From Buchnera aphidicola (Brevicoryne brassicae) (GTDB taxonomy: Bacteria; Pseudomonadota; Gammaproteobacteria; Enterobacterales; Enterobacteriaceae): 64,000 bases of DNA. The stretch's first letter is position 1, and each line of letters begins with the position of its first letter. The notes under the pieces were generated by a model. It did no database searches and was not told where the DNA came from. It saw only the letters and a program-made list of their open reading frames with translations. This document shows, one piece after another, positions 29,348-40,540 of this stretch. Both the position numbers and the translations under genes were made by a program. The stretch is taken from NCBI RefSeq assembly GCF_005082825.1, contig NZ_CP034882.1:281932-345931 (forward strand), written 5' to 3'.

Positions 29348-30103
29348 ATGTGTGAAAAAATACAAAAAATTTTATCTTTTTTTGGACATAGTTCTCGTCG
29401 TGAAATTGAAAAAATGATTAAATCTGAAAACATATTAATTAATGATAAAAAAGCATTTATTGGTCAACGTTTCGATAAAAATAAAATTGATAAAATTACA
29501 ATTAAAGGAGAAGTAGTTTCTATTAAAAAAAAAGAATTCAATACTAAAGTGTTAATTTACAATAAACCTGAAGGAGAAATTTGTACTAGATATGATTTTA
29601 AAAAACGTCCTACAGTATTTGATAAATTACCAATTTTAAGAATGCAAAGATGGATAAGTATTGGACGATTAGATCTTAATACTAGAGGTTTGTTATTGTT
29701 TACAAATGATGGATATTTAGCTAATGAACTCATGCATCCTCGAAATCAAATAGAACGAGAATACTATATTCGCGTTTTTGGAAAAATTGATAAAAATACA
29801 ATGAATATTTTAAAAAATGGAGTTAGAATTAAGGATGGTTACGCGTCATTTAAAGAAATTCAATCTATTGATCTTAAAAAATCATCAAAAAATCAATGGT
29901 TCAAAGGTATAATATGTGAAGGAAGAAATCGTGAAATTAGATTTATGTGGAAAAAAATGAAATGTCAAGTTAGTCGATTAATTAGAATACGTTATGGTAA
30001 TGTTATTTTACCTAAAACTTTAAAATTGGGTAAATATTTGGAATTAAATTCTGTATTAATCAATAAATTATATAATTTAATTCCTAAAAAATCATTTTTA
30101 TAA
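29348..30103 (+). CDS. rluB: 23S rRNA pseudouridine 2605 synthase
   Basis: RluB makes pseudouridine 2605 in 23S rRNA. The 251 residues hold an S4-like RNA-binding domain (residues 3-45, SSRREIEKMI) and the synthase domain. The catalytic Asp is in WISIGRLDLNTRGLLLF. EGRNREIRFMWKKM and VSRLIRIRYG are further family blocks. The E. coli protein has 291 residues; the missing part is its basic, low-complexity tail. RluE and RluF are related, but the resemblance to RluB is clearest, and E. coli also has rluB near the trp operon. Confidence 0.93.
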   Translation: MCEKIQKILSFFGHSSRREIEKMIKSENILINDKKAFIGQRFDKNKIDKITIKGEVVSIKKKEFNTKVLIYNKPEGEICTRYDFKKRPTVFDKLPILRMQRWISIGRLDLNTRGLLLFTNDGYLANELMHPRNQIEREYYIRVFGKIDKNTMNILKNGVRIKDGYASFKEIQSIDLKKSSKNQWFKGIICEGRNREIRFMWKKMKCQVSRLIRIRYGNVILPKTLKLGKYLELNSVLINKLYNLIPKKSFL

Positions 30104-30136
30104 TCATTTTTTATCTATTTTAAAAAGGATAAATTT

Positions 30137-31186
30137 ATGGATCTACTTGTTAATTACGGATTGTTTTTAGCAAAAATTATTACTTTTCTTATAATTAGTG
30201 TAAGTTCAATTACATTGTTTTTTACCATTATGAAAAGAAAGAAAAACAATCATAATAAATTAAAAATTACTTTACTAAAAGATCATTATAAAAAAATAAA
30301 AAATAACGTTTTGTTGTCTAAAATGAATAATTTTGAAAAAAAAGAATGGCTAAATAGAGAAAAAATAAAAAACAAAGAAATAATGAAAGAAAGAAAAAAG
30401 AACATGTTAAGAAACAAAGAAAAACACTTTACTAATCAAAAGAAAACATTATATGTACTAGATTTTAAAGGTGGTGTTTATGCAAATGAAGTAGTAGGAT
30501 TAAGAGAAGAAATATCAGCTATACTTTCAGTTGCAAATAAAAATGATGAAGTTTTATTACGTTTAGAAAGCTCTGGAGGAGTTATTCATGGATATGGATT
30601 AGCAGCTTCTCAATTAAAGAGATTACGAGAAAAAGGAATACGATTAATTGTATCTGTAGATAAAATAGCCGCTAGTGGAGGATATATGATGGCATGTGTT
30701 GCAGATTACATTGTTTCAGCACCATTTGCTATAATAGGATCAATTGGTGTAGTAGGTCAAATACCTAATTTTAATAAATTATTAAAAAAATGTAATATAG
30801 ATATTGAACTTCATACCGCAGGAGATTATAAACGTACTTTGACAGTGTTAGGTCATAACACCGATTCAACACGTAAAAAATTTTGTGAAGAATTGAATAC
30901 AATTCATCAACTTTTTAAAAATTTCATTAAAGAAATGAGACCTTGTTTAGATATTGAAAGTGTATCTAATGGAGAACACTGGTTTGGAACAATGGCTTTA
31001 GAAAAGAAATTAGTAGATAAAATTAGTACAAGTGATGATCTTTTAATTTCTAAAATGGAAGAATATACTTTATTAAGTATTCAATACGTTTATAGTAAAA
31101 AAATATTGGAACGTTTTACTTCTTCTATAATAGATAGTTTTAGCAAAGCTTTACTTAAATTATTTTTTTATAAAAATTATTTTTAG
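30137..31186 (+). CDS. sohB: Inner membrane peptidase SohB
   Basis: SohB is a membrane serine protease of the SppA/S49 family. Its 349 residues equal the E. coli length. An N-terminal transmembrane segment (about 10-30) is followed by a lysine-rich linker of about 60 residues and then the S49 domain. The nucleophilic Ser is in KIAASGGYMMA, and the general-base Lys is in HTAGDYKRTLT. AAAAGGA precedes the ATG. The order rluB-sohB-topA preserves the E. coli neighbourhood. Confidence 0.95.
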   Translation: MDLLVNYGLFLAKIITFLIISVSSITLFFTIMKRKKNNHNKLKITLLKDHYKKIKNNVLLSKMNNFEKKEWLNREKIKNKEIMKERKKNMLRNKEKHFTNQKKTLYVLDFKGGVYANEVVGLREEISAILSVANKNDEVLLRLESSGGVIHGYGLAASQLKRLREKGIRLIVSVDKIAASGGYMMACVADYIVSAPFAIIGSIGVVGQIPNFNKLLKKCNIDIELHTAGDYKRTLTVLGHNTDSTRKKFCEELNTIHQLFKNFIKEMRPCLDIESVSNGEHWFGTMALEKKLVDKISTSDDLLISKMEEYTLLSIQYVYSKKILERFTSSIIDSFSKALLKLFFYKNYF

Positions 31187-31270
31187 TTTTTAAAAATCAA
31201 AAATATTTTAATAGTTTTTTTCATTATTAAATAAATTAATACAATTAAATATGATTTACTGGATAAAAAT

Positions 31271-33832
31271 ATGCAAAAATCTCTTGTTATAGTTGAGTCT
31301 CCAGCAAAAGCAAAAACTATAAATCAATATTTAGGTTGTAAATATATAGTTAAATCTAGCATAGGACACGTACGAGATTTACTTACTAAAAAAAACAAAA
31401 AAAAAGATAAAACTAAAAAATCTACTTCTAATTCTACTGAACAAGATACTTTAATACATCAGATAGGAATAGATCCTTATCAAAACTGGAAAGCTGAATA
31501 TCATATTTTACCTGGTAAAGAAAAAATAGTTTCTGAATTAAAAAATATTGCTAAAAAAGTTGATTGTATATATCTAGCTACAGATCTAGATCGAGAAGGA
31601 GAAGCGATAGCTTGGCATTTAAAGAAAGTCATTGGAGGCGATTCTTCTAAATTTAGACGTGTGGTGTTTAATGAAATAACGAAACGTGCGATAAAAAATG
31701 CATTTAAAAATGTAAGTCATATAAACATGAATCGAGTAAATGCTCAGCAAGCACGTCGATTTATGGATCGTATTGTAGGTTATATGATATCACCTTTGTT
31801 ATGGAAAAAAATTTCGAGAGGTTTATCTGCAGGACGTGTTCAATCTGTAGCAGTTCGTATAATATCAGAACGCGAACATGTAATAAAAAATTTTATACCA
31901 GAAGAATATTGGAAATTAAGTATATCTCTTATTTTTGAAGAGAAAAAAAATATTATTGTAGATGTGACTCATTATAAAAATAAAATATTTCGTCCAACAA
32001 ACAAAAAAGAATTAGATATCGCTATAGAAAAAATTAAAAAATCATGTTTTATTGTTAAAAATCGTGAAGATAAAATATTGTATAGAACATCACCACCTCC
32101 TTTTATAACTTCTACTTTACAGCAATCATCTAGTCTACGTTTAGGATTTAGTGTAAAAAAAACAATGTTTTTAGCACAAAAATTATATGAAGAAGGTTAT
32201 ATAACTTACATGAGAACTGATTCTACTTTTCTCAGTAAACATGCTGTTAAAAAAGTTCGAACATATATAAAAAATTTTTATGGAGATCATTATCTACCTA
32301 AAGAACCTAACATTTATTCTAATATACAAAATTCTCAAGAAGCTCATGAAGCTATTCGACCATCTGATGTTAAGATAAAAAATGTAAATTCAAGTAATTT
32401 AAATTCAGATGCTCAAAAATTATATAGACTTATTTGGAATCAATTTATAGCATCTCAAATGTCATCAGCAAGATATCAATCTACTGCTATTATAATTATA
32501 GCTAACGAATTTAAATTACAAAAAAATGAAAAAATAGTAATATTTGAAGGTTGGACAAAAATTTTAAAAGAAGAAAAAAGTATAATTTCTGACATTGCTT
32601 CACTAAAAATAGGAAGTTTATTATTGTATAATAAAATTATACCTATTCAAAAATTTACTAAACCTTTACCTCGCTTTAATGAAGCCTCTTTAGTACGTCA
32701 ATTAGAAAAAAAAGGTATAGGAAGACCTTCTACTTATGCGGCAATTACATCAAAAATACAAGAAAAAGGATATATAAAAATAAAAAAAAATCAATTATAT
32801 GCAGAAAAAATGGGTCAGATTATTACTGTTCGATTGAAAAAAAATTTCAGTAATTTGCTTGATTATAATTTTACGGCTCATATGGAAAAGAAACTTGATC
32901 AAATAGCTGAAAATAAAATTCAATGGAAACATGTTCTTAATTCTTTTTTTGAAGATTTTTCTAAAAAATTAGAACAAGCAAAAAAAAGTCCAGAAGAAGG
33001 AGGAATGGAACCAAATATTATTGTTATGACATCATTTGAGTGTCCTGTGTGTTATAAAAACATGGGAATAAAAAATGCCATAACTGGTGTTTTTCTGAGT
33101 TGTTCAGGATATAATTCTGAACCAAAACAGCGTTGTAAACAAACTATAAATCTTATACCATTAAATGAGTTTAATCAAAATCAAAAAGAAGAAAAAACAA
33201 AAAAAATTAATCGATGTGAAAAATGCAAAATGGCTATGGATAGTTATTTTATTAATAAAACACTAAAGTTACATATTTGTATTAACAATCCTAGCTGTAT
33301 TGGTTATAAAATTGAAAAAGGAGATTTTAATAGTCCTGTTTATTTGTCTAAAATAATTCAATGTGAAAAATGTGATAGTAATATGATATTAAAAACTGGT
33401 CGATTTGGAAAATTTTTTCTTTGTATAAACAAAGAATGTAAAAATACAAGAAAAATTTTATCTAATGGGGAAATATCAGATCCGAAATTAGAACCTATTC
33501 CCTTTCCAGAGTTATTATGTGAAAAATCTAATGCATGGTTTGTTTTACGAGAAGGAGTATCTGGTATTTTTTTTGCTGCAAATACTTTTCCCAAATCTCG
33601 TGAAACTAGATCTCCTTTTGTAGAAGAACTTGCTAAATTTCAACATTTGTTACCACAAAAAATACTCTATTTAGCGAGTGCTCCTCTAATTGATGATAAA
33701 GGAAATAAAACTATAGTTTGTTTTAATAGAAATATTAAACAATATTATATTGGTTCTAAAAAAGAAGGAAAATTTACAGGTTGGTCAGCTGTTTTTATTA
33801 ATCAAAAATGGTGTATTTTAAAAAAAAACTAA
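31271..33832 (+). CDS. topA: DNA topoisomerase I
   Basis: TopA relaxes negative supercoils. The 853 residues (E. coli 865) contain the Toprim domain with VESPAKAKTI and DLDREGEAIAWHL (about 105-117). The active-site tyrosine is Tyr313 in GYITYMRTDST. Three C-terminal zinc-binding segments keep their cysteine pairs (CPVC, CEKC ... CINNPSC, CEKC ... CINKEC) and are followed by the zinc-free ribbon domain (AWFVLREGVSGIFFAANTFP-like). The gene ends 10 bases before the convergent suhB with no room for a terminator. Confidence 0.97.
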   Translation: MQKSLVIVESPAKAKTINQYLGCKYIVKSSIGHVRDLLTKKNKKKDKTKKSTSNSTEQDTLIHQIGIDPYQNWKAEYHILPGKEKIVSELKNIAKKVDCIYLATDLDREGEAIAWHLKKVIGGDSSKFRRVVFNEITKRAIKNAFKNVSHINMNRVNAQQARRFMDRIVGYMISPLLWKKISRGLSAGRVQSVAVRIISEREHVIKNFIPEEYWKLSISLIFEEKKNIIVDVTHYKNKIFRPTNKKELDIAIEKIKKSCFIVKNREDKILYRTSPPPFITSTLQQSSSLRLGFSVKKTMFLAQKLYEEGYITYMRTDSTFLSKHAVKKVRTYIKNFYGDHYLPKEPNIYSNIQNSQEAHEAIRPSDVKIKNVNSSNLNSDAQKLYRLIWNQFIASQMSSARYQSTAIIIIANEFKLQKNEKIVIFEGWTKILKEEKSIISDIASLKIGSLLLYNKIIPIQKFTKPLPRFNEASLVRQLEKKGIGRPSTYAAITSKIQEKGYIKIKKNQLYAEKMGQIITVRLKKNFSNLLDYNFTAHMEKKLDQIAENKIQWKHVLNSFFEDFSKKLEQAKKSPEEGGMEPNIIVMTSFECPVCYKNMGIKNAITGVFLSCSGYNSEPKQRCKQTINLIPLNEFNQNQKEEKTKKINRCEKCKMAMDSYFINKTLKLHICINNPSCIGYKIEKGDFNSPVYLSKIIQCEKCDSNMILKTGRFGKFFLCINKECKNTRKILSNGEISDPKLEPIPFPELLCEKSNAWFVLREGVSGIFFAANTFPKSRETRSPFVEELAKFQHLLPQKILYLASAPLIDDKGNKTIVCFNRNIKQYYIGSKKEGKFTGWSAVFINQKWCILKKN

Positions 33833-33842
33833 TAAACTTATA

Positions 33843-34637
33843 TTAAACATAGCATTCGCGTATTTTTTCAGTAATTAACCTAATGATTTTTGGGCTGCTA
33901 GTTAGATTTCCAGAATGACAATTATTGTTTTCATGTCCTCCTGTAAAATCACTAATTAAGCAACCCGCTTCTCTTACTTGTAACTTTCCTGCTATAAAAT
34001 TACTAGGATTTAGATTAAAGTCAAATAAACAATCTATTCTTCCGGCTGCGACATAAGCCAAATCAAGTACTGTAGAACCAGTGGATCTAAAAGAAATTCC
34101 ACATAAAATTAATTTTTTATATATTTCAAAATAGTAAAATGATTGATCATAAATATGATTAGGTAGATTAACGGCAACTGTAGTATATTTTAAAGTGTTA
34201 ATACTACTGCATCTTGTTCTATATCCATTTAACTGAGATCCTTGTCCTTTTACGGCAGTAAACAAATCATTTCTCAAAGGATCATATATTACGGAAATTT
34301 CCGTCTTTTTTTTTACAATTACAGCAATAGAAATACAGAAATGTGGAAAATTTTTAATAAAATTTTTCTTTCCATCTAGTTCATTAATAATCCAGATAGT
34401 AGTTTTTTCATTTTTTTTAAAAATTATATTTTCATTTTTATTTAAAATAATATGACGAGGATAAGATTTGTAAATAATTTCACTAATTATTTTATATGTT
34501 TTATACATGATATTTTTTATAAATATTTTGTTTTTTTCTATATCTTCTTTCATGAATTTTTGTGTATCATAGTTTTGAATAATAATGTTTCCTCCTTTTC
34601 GTACTGCACGAATCGCAATATTTAACATCGGATGCAT
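33843..34637 (-). CDS. suhB: SuhB family protein (inositol monophosphatase fold) with lost metal ligands
   Basis: E. coli SuhB has inositol monophosphatase activity and also acts as a Nus factor in rRNA transcription antitermination. The 264 residues (E. coli 267) align along their full length: GQGSQLNGYR, FRSTGSTVLDLAYVAAGR and VREAGCLISDFTGGH are clear. The metal ligands are mostly replaced. TEES is NKNE (66-69), IDPLDGTTNF is INELDGKKNF (Asn85; only Asp88 is kept), and WDFAAGEL is SNFIAGKL (Asn213). Phosphatase activity is therefore unlikely, and retention probably reflects the RNA polymerase/NusA role. Confidence 0.93.
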   Translation of the reverse strand: MHPMLNIAIRAVRKGGNIIIQNYDTQKFMKEDIEKNKIFIKNIMYKTYKIISEIIYKSYPRHIILNKNENIIFKKNEKTTIWIINELDGKKNFIKNFPHFCISIAVIVKKKTEISVIYDPLRNDLFTAVKGQGSQLNGYRTRCSSINTLKYTTVAVNLPNHIYDQSFYYFEIYKKLILCGISFRSTGSTVLDLAYVAAGRIDCLFDFNLNPSNFIAGKLQVREAGCLISDFTGGHENNNCHSGNLTSSPKIIRLITEKIRECYV

Positions 34638-34788
34638 TTAAATCTCCTAAATTTTTAAATTTATCAAAATAATATCATAATTTAAATATCTTTAATATTT
34701 TAATCATAAAAAAACGATTAATTTACTTTAATAAGTATACTTGAAAAGTAGTAAAATAATTTTTACTAAATTTATTTAGGATTTTCTT

Positions 34789-35880
34789 ATGAAAAACAAC
34801 GTGAAGATATTAAATACTCCAAATGATAAAATTAATTTATTAAATTTAAATCCTCAAGATTTATATTTTTTTCTTGATTCTTTAGGAGAAAAAAAATTTT
34901 CTGTAAAACAAATTATGAATTGGATTTATAAACATTATTGTAATGATTTTAATAAGATGCTTAATCTTAGTATAAAAACAAGAAAAAAGTTAAATGAAAA
35001 ATCTTATATTTTTGCATCTGAATTTCTAGAAGAAAAAATTTCTTCTGATGGTACTATAAAATGGATTACAGAAATTAATGATCAAAAAATTGAAACAGTT
35101 TATATTCCAGAAAAAAAACGTTCTACACTTTGTATTTCTTCACAAATAGGCTGTGCTTTAAAATGTGATTTTTGTGCTACTGGAAAACAAGGTTTTAATC
35201 GAAATTTAAAAGTTTCTGAAATTATTGCTCAAATTTGGCAAGCAAATAAAAAATTAAAACAAAAAAATATCAAAAATTGTATTACTAATATAGTTTTTAT
35301 GGGTATGGGTGAACCTTTATTAAATTTAAATAATGTTGTCTCTGCTTTAAAAATAATATTAGATGAATATGGTTTTGCTTTATCTAAACGTCGTATTACT
35401 GTATCTACTTCTGGTATAGTACCGGCTTTAGATAAAATGAAAAATATGATTGATGTCTCTTTAGCTATTTCTCTGCACGCATCTAATGATGCCATTCGTA
35501 ATACTATTATGCCAATCAATAAAAAATATAATATAAAATCAATTTTAAATTCAGCATTAAAATATTTAAAACATTCAAAAGCTAATCGGGGTGGAATAAC
35601 AATAGAATATGTTATGTTAAAAGGAGTTAATGATTCTAATAAAAATGCAAATGAGTTAAGTTTTTTACTACATAAAATACCTAGTAAAATTAATCTTATC
35701 CCTTTAAATCCTTTTTTAGGTTCATCTTTTTTATCTAGTGATATTAATAGAATTAATATCTTTGCAGATATTTTAAGAAGAAAAGGATTTACGACTGTAA
35801 TTCGAAAAAACAGGGGAGAAGATATTAATGCGGCATGTGGTCAGTTAACTGGAAATATAACTAATCGTTTTAAAAATTAG
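34789..35880 (+). CDS. rlmN: 23S rRNA/tRNA adenine C2-methyltransferase
   Basis: RlmN methylates A2503 of 23S rRNA and A37 of several tRNAs by a radical-SAM mechanism. The 363 residues (E. coli 384) contain the cluster cysteines Cys122, Cys126 and Cys129 (CALKCDFC), the conserved Cys115 in STLCISSQ, and the second catalytic Cys in INAACGQL near residue 352. GEPLLNLNNV and KRRITVSTSGIVP are further family blocks. ispG and hisS follow in the E. coli order, with rodZ missing from the 154-base gap. Confidence 0.96.
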   Translation: MKNNVKILNTPNDKINLLNLNPQDLYFFLDSLGEKKFSVKQIMNWIYKHYCNDFNKMLNLSIKTRKKLNEKSYIFASEFLEEKISSDGTIKWITEINDQKIETVYIPEKKRSTLCISSQIGCALKCDFCATGKQGFNRNLKVSEIIAQIWQANKKLKQKNIKNCITNIVFMGMGEPLLNLNNVVSALKIILDEYGFALSKRRITVSTSGIVPALDKMKNMIDVSLAISLHASNDAIRNTIMPINKKYNIKSILNSALKYLKHSKANRGGITIEYVMLKGVNDSNKNANELSFLLHKIPSKINLIPLNPFLGSSFLSSDINRINIFADILRRKGFTTVIRKNRGEDINAACGQLTGNITNRFKN

Positions 35881-36034
35881 AGTATTATTATATTAATTAA
35901 AATAATACTTGAAAAAAAATATATCTATTTTATATTACATAAGTCTTTTATTATTTAAGTTTTAAATTATTGACGTTTATTTAAAAAAATATATTTTCTA
36001 TATATATGCAATATGAAATGTAAAAAAATACAAT

Positions 36035-37129
36035 ATGAAAAAATGTAAAATTATTACTCGAAGAAAATCTAATCGTATTTATGTTGGAAAAGTTCCGATT
36101 GGGAAAAATGCGCCTATTTCAGTACAGTCAATGACTAATACTCATACAGAAAATATTCCAGAAACTGTTAAACAAATTTTAGATTTAAAAAAAGTAGGTG
36201 TTGATATTGTCCGTGTTTCTATACCTAATTTAGAATCTGCTAAATCATTTAGAGAAATTAGAAAGCAGGTAAAAATTCCATTAATTGCAGACATACATTT
36301 TGATTACAGATTAGCTCTAAAATCAATAAAATATGGTGCAGACTGTTTAAGAATAAATCCTGGTAATATTGGAAATAAAAAAAGAGTATCAGAAATTGTA
36401 AATGCTGCAAAGGACAAAAACATACCAATTCGTATAGGTGTTAACTCGGGATCATTAGAAAAAGACATATTAAATAAATATGGAACTCCTACTCCAGAGG
36501 CTTTAGTAGAATCAGCTATAAGACATGTTGAATACTTTGATTCTTTAAATTTTAATACATTCAAAGTAAGTGTTAAATCCTCTGATGTTTTTTTAGCTGT
36601 TGAAGCATATCGAATATTAGCACAAAAAATTATACAACCTTTACATATTGGAATAACAGAAGCTGGTGGTTTAAGAACTGGAACAGTAAAATCTTCTATT
36701 GGACTTTCATGTTTATTATTACAAGGTATTGGTGATACAATACGGATTTCATTAGCAGCAAACCCAATTGAAGAAGTAAAAGTAGGTTATGATATTTTAA
36801 AAACTTTGTCCATACGATCTAGAGGAGTTAATTTTATTGCTTGTCCTACTTGTTCTAGACAAGAATTTGATGTGATTAATACAGTTAATCAATTAGAAAA
36901 AAAATTAGAAGATATTTCTACTCCTATAGATGTGTCAATTATTGGGTGTATTGTTAATGGTATAGGAGAAGCTAAAATAGCAACATTAGGATTAACAGGA
37001 GGACATAAAAAAAGTGCGTTATATAAAGATGGAATACGTCAAAAAAATAAAATAAAAAATGAAGAAATTATTGAACAAATGGAAATGCAAATTAGAAAAA
37101 TAGCAAAAAATAAATTTTTAAAAAAATAA
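36035..37129 (+). CDS. ispG: 4-hydroxy-3-methylbut-2-enyl diphosphate synthase
   Basis: IspG (GcpE) is the 4Fe-4S enzyme of the sixth step of the non-mevalonate isoprenoid pathway, and in E. coli it takes electrons from flavodoxin. The 364 residues (E. coli 372) begin [20 protein letters not shown] and contain [14 protein letters not shown]. The cluster ligands are in [11 protein letters not shown] (two Cys) and [12 protein letters not shown] (one Cys and a conserved Glu). It lies between rlmN and hisS. There is no strong ribosome binding site before ATG 36035. Confidence 0.96.
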   Translation: MKKCKIITRRKSNRIYVGKVPIGKNAPISVQSMTNTHTENIPETVKQILDLKKVGVDIVRVSIPNLESAKSFREIRKQVKIPLIADIHFDYRLALKSIKYGADCLRINPGNIGNKKRVSEIVNAAKDKNIPIRIGVNSGSLEKDILNKYGTPTPEALVESAIRHVEYFDSLNFNTFKVSVKSSDVFLAVEAYRILAQKIIQPLHIGITEAGGLRTGTVKSSIGLSCLLLQGIGDTIRISLAANPIEEVKVGYDILKTLSIRSRGVNFIACPTCSRQEFDVINTVNQLEKKLEDISTPIDVSIIGCIVNGIGEAKIATLGLTGGHKKSALYKDGIRQKNKIKNEEIIEQMEMQIRKIAKNKFLKK

Positions 37130-37178
37130 TATTTAATTAAAATTAATAAAATTGTTTTATATAATACAAGAGAATATA

Positions 37179-38462
37179 GTGAATATTAGAGAAATTACAT
37201 CGATTAGAGGTATGCATGACTACTTTCCAGAACAATTAAAATTATGGAGCTATATTGAAAATATTTTAAAAGAAGTATTAACTAGTTATTGTTATTCAGA
37301 AATTAGGTTACCTTTATTAGAAAAAACTCAAGTTTTTAAAAGAGCAATTGGAAATGTTACTGATGTAGTTGAAAAAGAAATGTATTCTTTTAAAGACCGA
37401 AAAGGTAATAGTTTAACTTTACGTCCAGAAGGAACTGTAGGATGTGTTCGAGCTATAATACAAAATGGTTTATTACAGACGAAAAAAAATCATAGATTTT
37501 GGTATCTTGGTCCTATGTTTCGATATGAAAGACCTCAAATGGGGAGATATCGTCAATTTTATCAATTAGGTGCTGAAGTATTTGGATTAAATACAGAAGA
37601 TATTGATTTAGAAATCATTTTGTTAACAAATCGTTTATGGAAAAGAATTGGTATTCATTTACATGTGACATTAGAAATTAATTCAATTGGTTCCAGAATT
37701 GATCGAATACAATATAAAAAAGCATTGGTGTTTTTTCTAAAAAAGTATGAACATTTATTAGACGAAGATTGTAAAAGACGATTACATACTAATCCTTTAA
37801 GAATTTTAGATTCTAAAAATAAAGAAATTCAAAAAATATTACAAGATGCTCCATTATTGAACGAATATATTGATGCTACCTCACAAATTTATTTTAAAAA
37901 TTTATGTAATATGATTAGTTCTCATGGAATAAAATATATACATAATCCAAAACTAGTAAGAGGATTAGATTACTATAATAACACTGTATTTGAATGGAAA
38001 AGCGATAAATTAGGTTCTCAAAATACTATTTGTGCAGGTGGACGATATGATTCTTTATTTGAAGACATGGGAGGAGAAAACACCCCTGCTATAGGATTTG
38101 CTATAGGAATAGAACGATTAATTTTATTAGTAAAATCACTTGAAGTTTTTTCTAATATTCAAGAAGAGGTTAATATTTATATTATTTTTTCAGAAGAAAA
38201 AGACAAAAATTCTGCTGTAAATTTATCTGAAGAAATAAGAAATTTATATCCAAAATTAAAAATATTTATTAATTTTTTTAATCAAAATATCAAAAAACAA
38301 CTAAAAAATGCTATAAATACTTTAGCAAGAATTGCTATTTTAATTGATAATAAAAAAATGAAAAGAGGATGTTTTTTAATGAAAGATTTGAAAAAAAGAA
38401 AAGAATATTATCTTTCAAAAAGTGAAATAATTGTAAAAATTAAAGATTTTTTTGGAAAATAA
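37179..38462 (+). CDS. hisS: Histidyl-tRNA synthetase
   Basis: HisS is a class II synthetase. GTG 37179 is chosen because AAGAGA lies shortly upstream and the sequence then reads [17 protein letters not shown], matching E. coli; this gives 427 residues (E. coli 424). Motif 1 (about 45-55), motif 2 [21 protein letters not shown] and the histidine-specific [15 protein letters not shown] are present. Motif 3 is [13 protein letters not shown]. The anticodon-binding domain occupies the last 100 residues. It is separated from ispG by 49 bases. Confidence 0.96.
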   Translation: MNIREITSIRGMHDYFPEQLKLWSYIENILKEVLTSYCYSEIRLPLLEKTQVFKRAIGNVTDVVEKEMYSFKDRKGNSLTLRPEGTVGCVRAIIQNGLLQTKKNHRFWYLGPMFRYERPQMGRYRQFYQLGAEVFGLNTEDIDLEIILLTNRLWKRIGIHLHVTLEINSIGSRIDRIQYKKALVFFLKKYEHLLDEDCKRRLHTNPLRILDSKNKEIQKILQDAPLLNEYIDATSQIYFKNLCNMISSHGIKYIHNPKLVRGLDYYNNTVFEWKSDKLGSQNTICAGGRYDSLFEDMGGENTPAIGFAIGIERLILLVKSLEVFSNIQEEVNIYIIFSEEKDKNSAVNLSEEIRNLYPKLKIFINFFNQNIKKQLKNAINTLARIAILIDNKKMKRGCFLMKDLKKRKEYYLSKSEIIVKIKDFFGK

Positions 38463-38528
38463 TTTATTTTTTATTAAAATAAATTATTTTAAACAACTTT
38501 TTAATAAAACTTAATTTTTAGGAAAAAA

Positions 38529-39782
38529 ATGTTTAATAATAAAATATTATTTTCAAAATATGATCCAGAATTATGGGCTGCAATAGAAAAAGAAAAAAAA
38601 AGACAGGAAAATCATATAGAATTAATTGCATCAGAAAATTATACCAGTAATTACGTTATGGATGCTCAAGGATCACAATTAACTAATAAATACGCAGAAG
38701 GATATCCTGGAAAACGCTATTATGGTGGTTGTAAATATATAGATATAATTGAAGAATTAGCGATTAATCGTGCAAAAAAATTATTTCATGCTGATTATGC
38801 GAATGTTCAACCTCATTCTGGTTCTCAAGCTAACTTTGCCGTTTATACAGCATTAATAAATCCTGGTGATACAATATTAGGTATGAAACTATCACATGGA
38901 GGTCATTTAACTCATGGATCTCATGTTAATTTTTCAGGAAAAATATATAATGTAATTTCATATGGAGTTGATAAATATGGTGACATTGATTATAAAGAAC
39001 TATTAGTTTTAACTAAAAAACATAAACCAAAGATAATTATTGGTGGTTTTTCAGCATATTCTGGGATTTGCGATTGGAAGAAAATACGTGAAATTGCAGA
39101 TGAAGTAAATGCTTTTTTTGTTGTAGATATGGCTCATATTGCTGGTTTAGTAGCAGCAGGAATTTATCCAAGTCCAATCAATTATGCACATGTAGTTACG
39201 AGTACCACCCATAAAACTTTAGCAGGCCCTCGAGGAGGATTGATTTTAGCTAAAAATGGGAATGATATTTTATATAAAAAATTAGATTTATCTGTTTTTC
39301 CAGGTGCACAAGGAGGGCCACTTATGCATGTAATTGCGGGAAAAGCTATAGCTTTTAAAGAAGCTTTAGAAGAAAAATTTCGAACATATCAGAAACAAAT
39401 AATAAAAAACGCTAAAATTATGGCCAAAATTTTTTTAGAAAAGGGATATAAAATAGTATCAGGAGGAACTTATAATCATTTATTTTTAATTGACTTAAGT
39501 GATAAAAAAATAACCGGAAAAGATGCTGATATTGCTTTAGGAAAAGCTAATATAACTGTTAATAAAAACACTGTTCCTAATGATTTAAAGAGTCCTTTTA
39601 TTACTTCAGGAATACGGATTGGAACACCTGCAGTTACTAGACGAGGTTTTAAAGAAAAAGAAATTTCCGAAGTATCTAATTGGATGATTAGTGTTTTAAA
39701 TAATATTCATAATTATGATAATATTTTAACTATTAAACATAAAGTGTTAAAATTATGTTCAAAATATCCTGTTTATAAATAA
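38529..39782 (+). CDS. glyA: Serine hydroxymethyltransferase
   Basis: GlyA converts serine to glycine and gives a one-carbon unit to tetrahydrofolate. The 417 residues equal the E. coli length. Signatures are [14 protein letters not shown] near residue 28, [16 protein letters not shown], and the pyridoxal-phosphate lysine in [16 protein letters not shown] (about 221-236). TAGGAA precedes the ATG. The next gene is on the opposite strand, so glyA ends the plus-strand group. Confidence 0.97.
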   Translation: MFNNKILFSKYDPELWAAIEKEKKRQENHIELIASENYTSNYVMDAQGSQLTNKYAEGYPGKRYYGGCKYIDIIEELAINRAKKLFHADYANVQPHSGSQANFAVYTALINPGDTILGMKLSHGGHLTHGSHVNFSGKIYNVISYGVDKYGDIDYKELLVLTKKHKPKIIIGGFSAYSGICDWKKIREIADEVNAFFVVDMAHIAGLVAAGIYPSPINYAHVVTSTTHKTLAGPRGGLILAKNGNDILYKKLDLSVFPGAQGGPLMHVIAGKAIAFKEALEEKFRTYQKQIIKNAKIMAKIFLEKGYKIVSGGTYNHLFLIDLSDKKITGKDADIALGKANITVNKNTVPNDLKSPFITSGIRIGTPAVTRRGFKEKEISEVSNWMISVLNNIHNYDNILTIKHKVLKLCSKYPVYK

Positions 39783-39865
39783 TATATATAGAAATATCCA
39801 TCTTTGTTAAAAATAATATTAAAAATTAAAGAATAATACTTTTAATATATGTTAACCTTTTAAAT

Positions 39866-40540
39866 TTATTTAGGTAATTTAATTTTTATTTTTTTTAAAT
39901 TTATTCGATCCTTATTCCTTAAATAAGGAACCACGCCTAATAGTGGAGACTTAATATATTTTAGCAAAGTTTGGATGTAATATAAATTATATTTATCTTC
40001 AGGCATGATATTATTAGCAATCCAACCTGCACATTTTAATTTCTCAGAAAGAATAGCTTTTTCTGTCAAGATAGCATGATTTATACATCCTAATTTAATT
40101 CCAACAACAATGATCACAATCAATTTTTCTTTTTTAACCCAATCTGAAAAAGTGTTTGTATAAGATAAAGGGGTATACCATCCACCAGCCCCTTCTATTA
40201 AAATCCAATTGCTTTTTTTCATAATTTTTTTTAAACCGATAGAAAGATGCTTTATCTTGATATTTTCATTATAAATTTGACTTAAAATATGAGGAGGAGC
40301 ATTTTCAAAAAAGAAAATTGGATTAACTTCTTTATAATTCAATATTACAGAACTATTTTTTTTTAATATTAATGCATCATTATTTAAAAAACCAAATGAT
40401 GTTTTTTTACATCCAGAAGATACTGGTTTATATCCAGCTGTGTTATATCCATTTTGAGTAGCTTTTTTTAATAAGATTTGACTTACAAATGTTTTTCCTA
40501 TATTTGTATCAGTTCCAGTAATAAAAAATTTTTTAATCAT
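39866..40540 (-). CDS. bioD: Dethiobiotin synthetase
   Basis: BioD closes the ureido ring of dethiobiotin from DAPA, CO2 and ATP. ATG 40540 is chosen because TAGGA lies 6 bases upstream and MIKKFFITGTDTNIGKTFVS matches the E. coli start; the length is then 224 residues (E. coli 225). The P-loop GTDTNIGKT (8-16), GYKPVSSGC and the nucleotide-site EGAGGWYTPLS are intact. It lies downstream of bioB, separated by 291 non-coding bases that contain a notable hairpin. Confidence 0.95.
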   Translation of the reverse strand: MIKKFFITGTDTNIGKTFVSQILLKKATQNGYNTAGYKPVSSGCKKTSFGFLNNDALILKKNSSVILNYKEVNPIFFFENAPPHILSQIYNENIKIKHLSIGLKKIMKKSNWILIEGAGGWYTPLSYTNTFSDWVKKEKLIVIIVVGIKLGCINHAILTEKAILSEKLKCAGWIANNIMPEDKYNLYYIQTLLKYIKSPLLGVVPYLRNKDRINLKKIKIKLPK

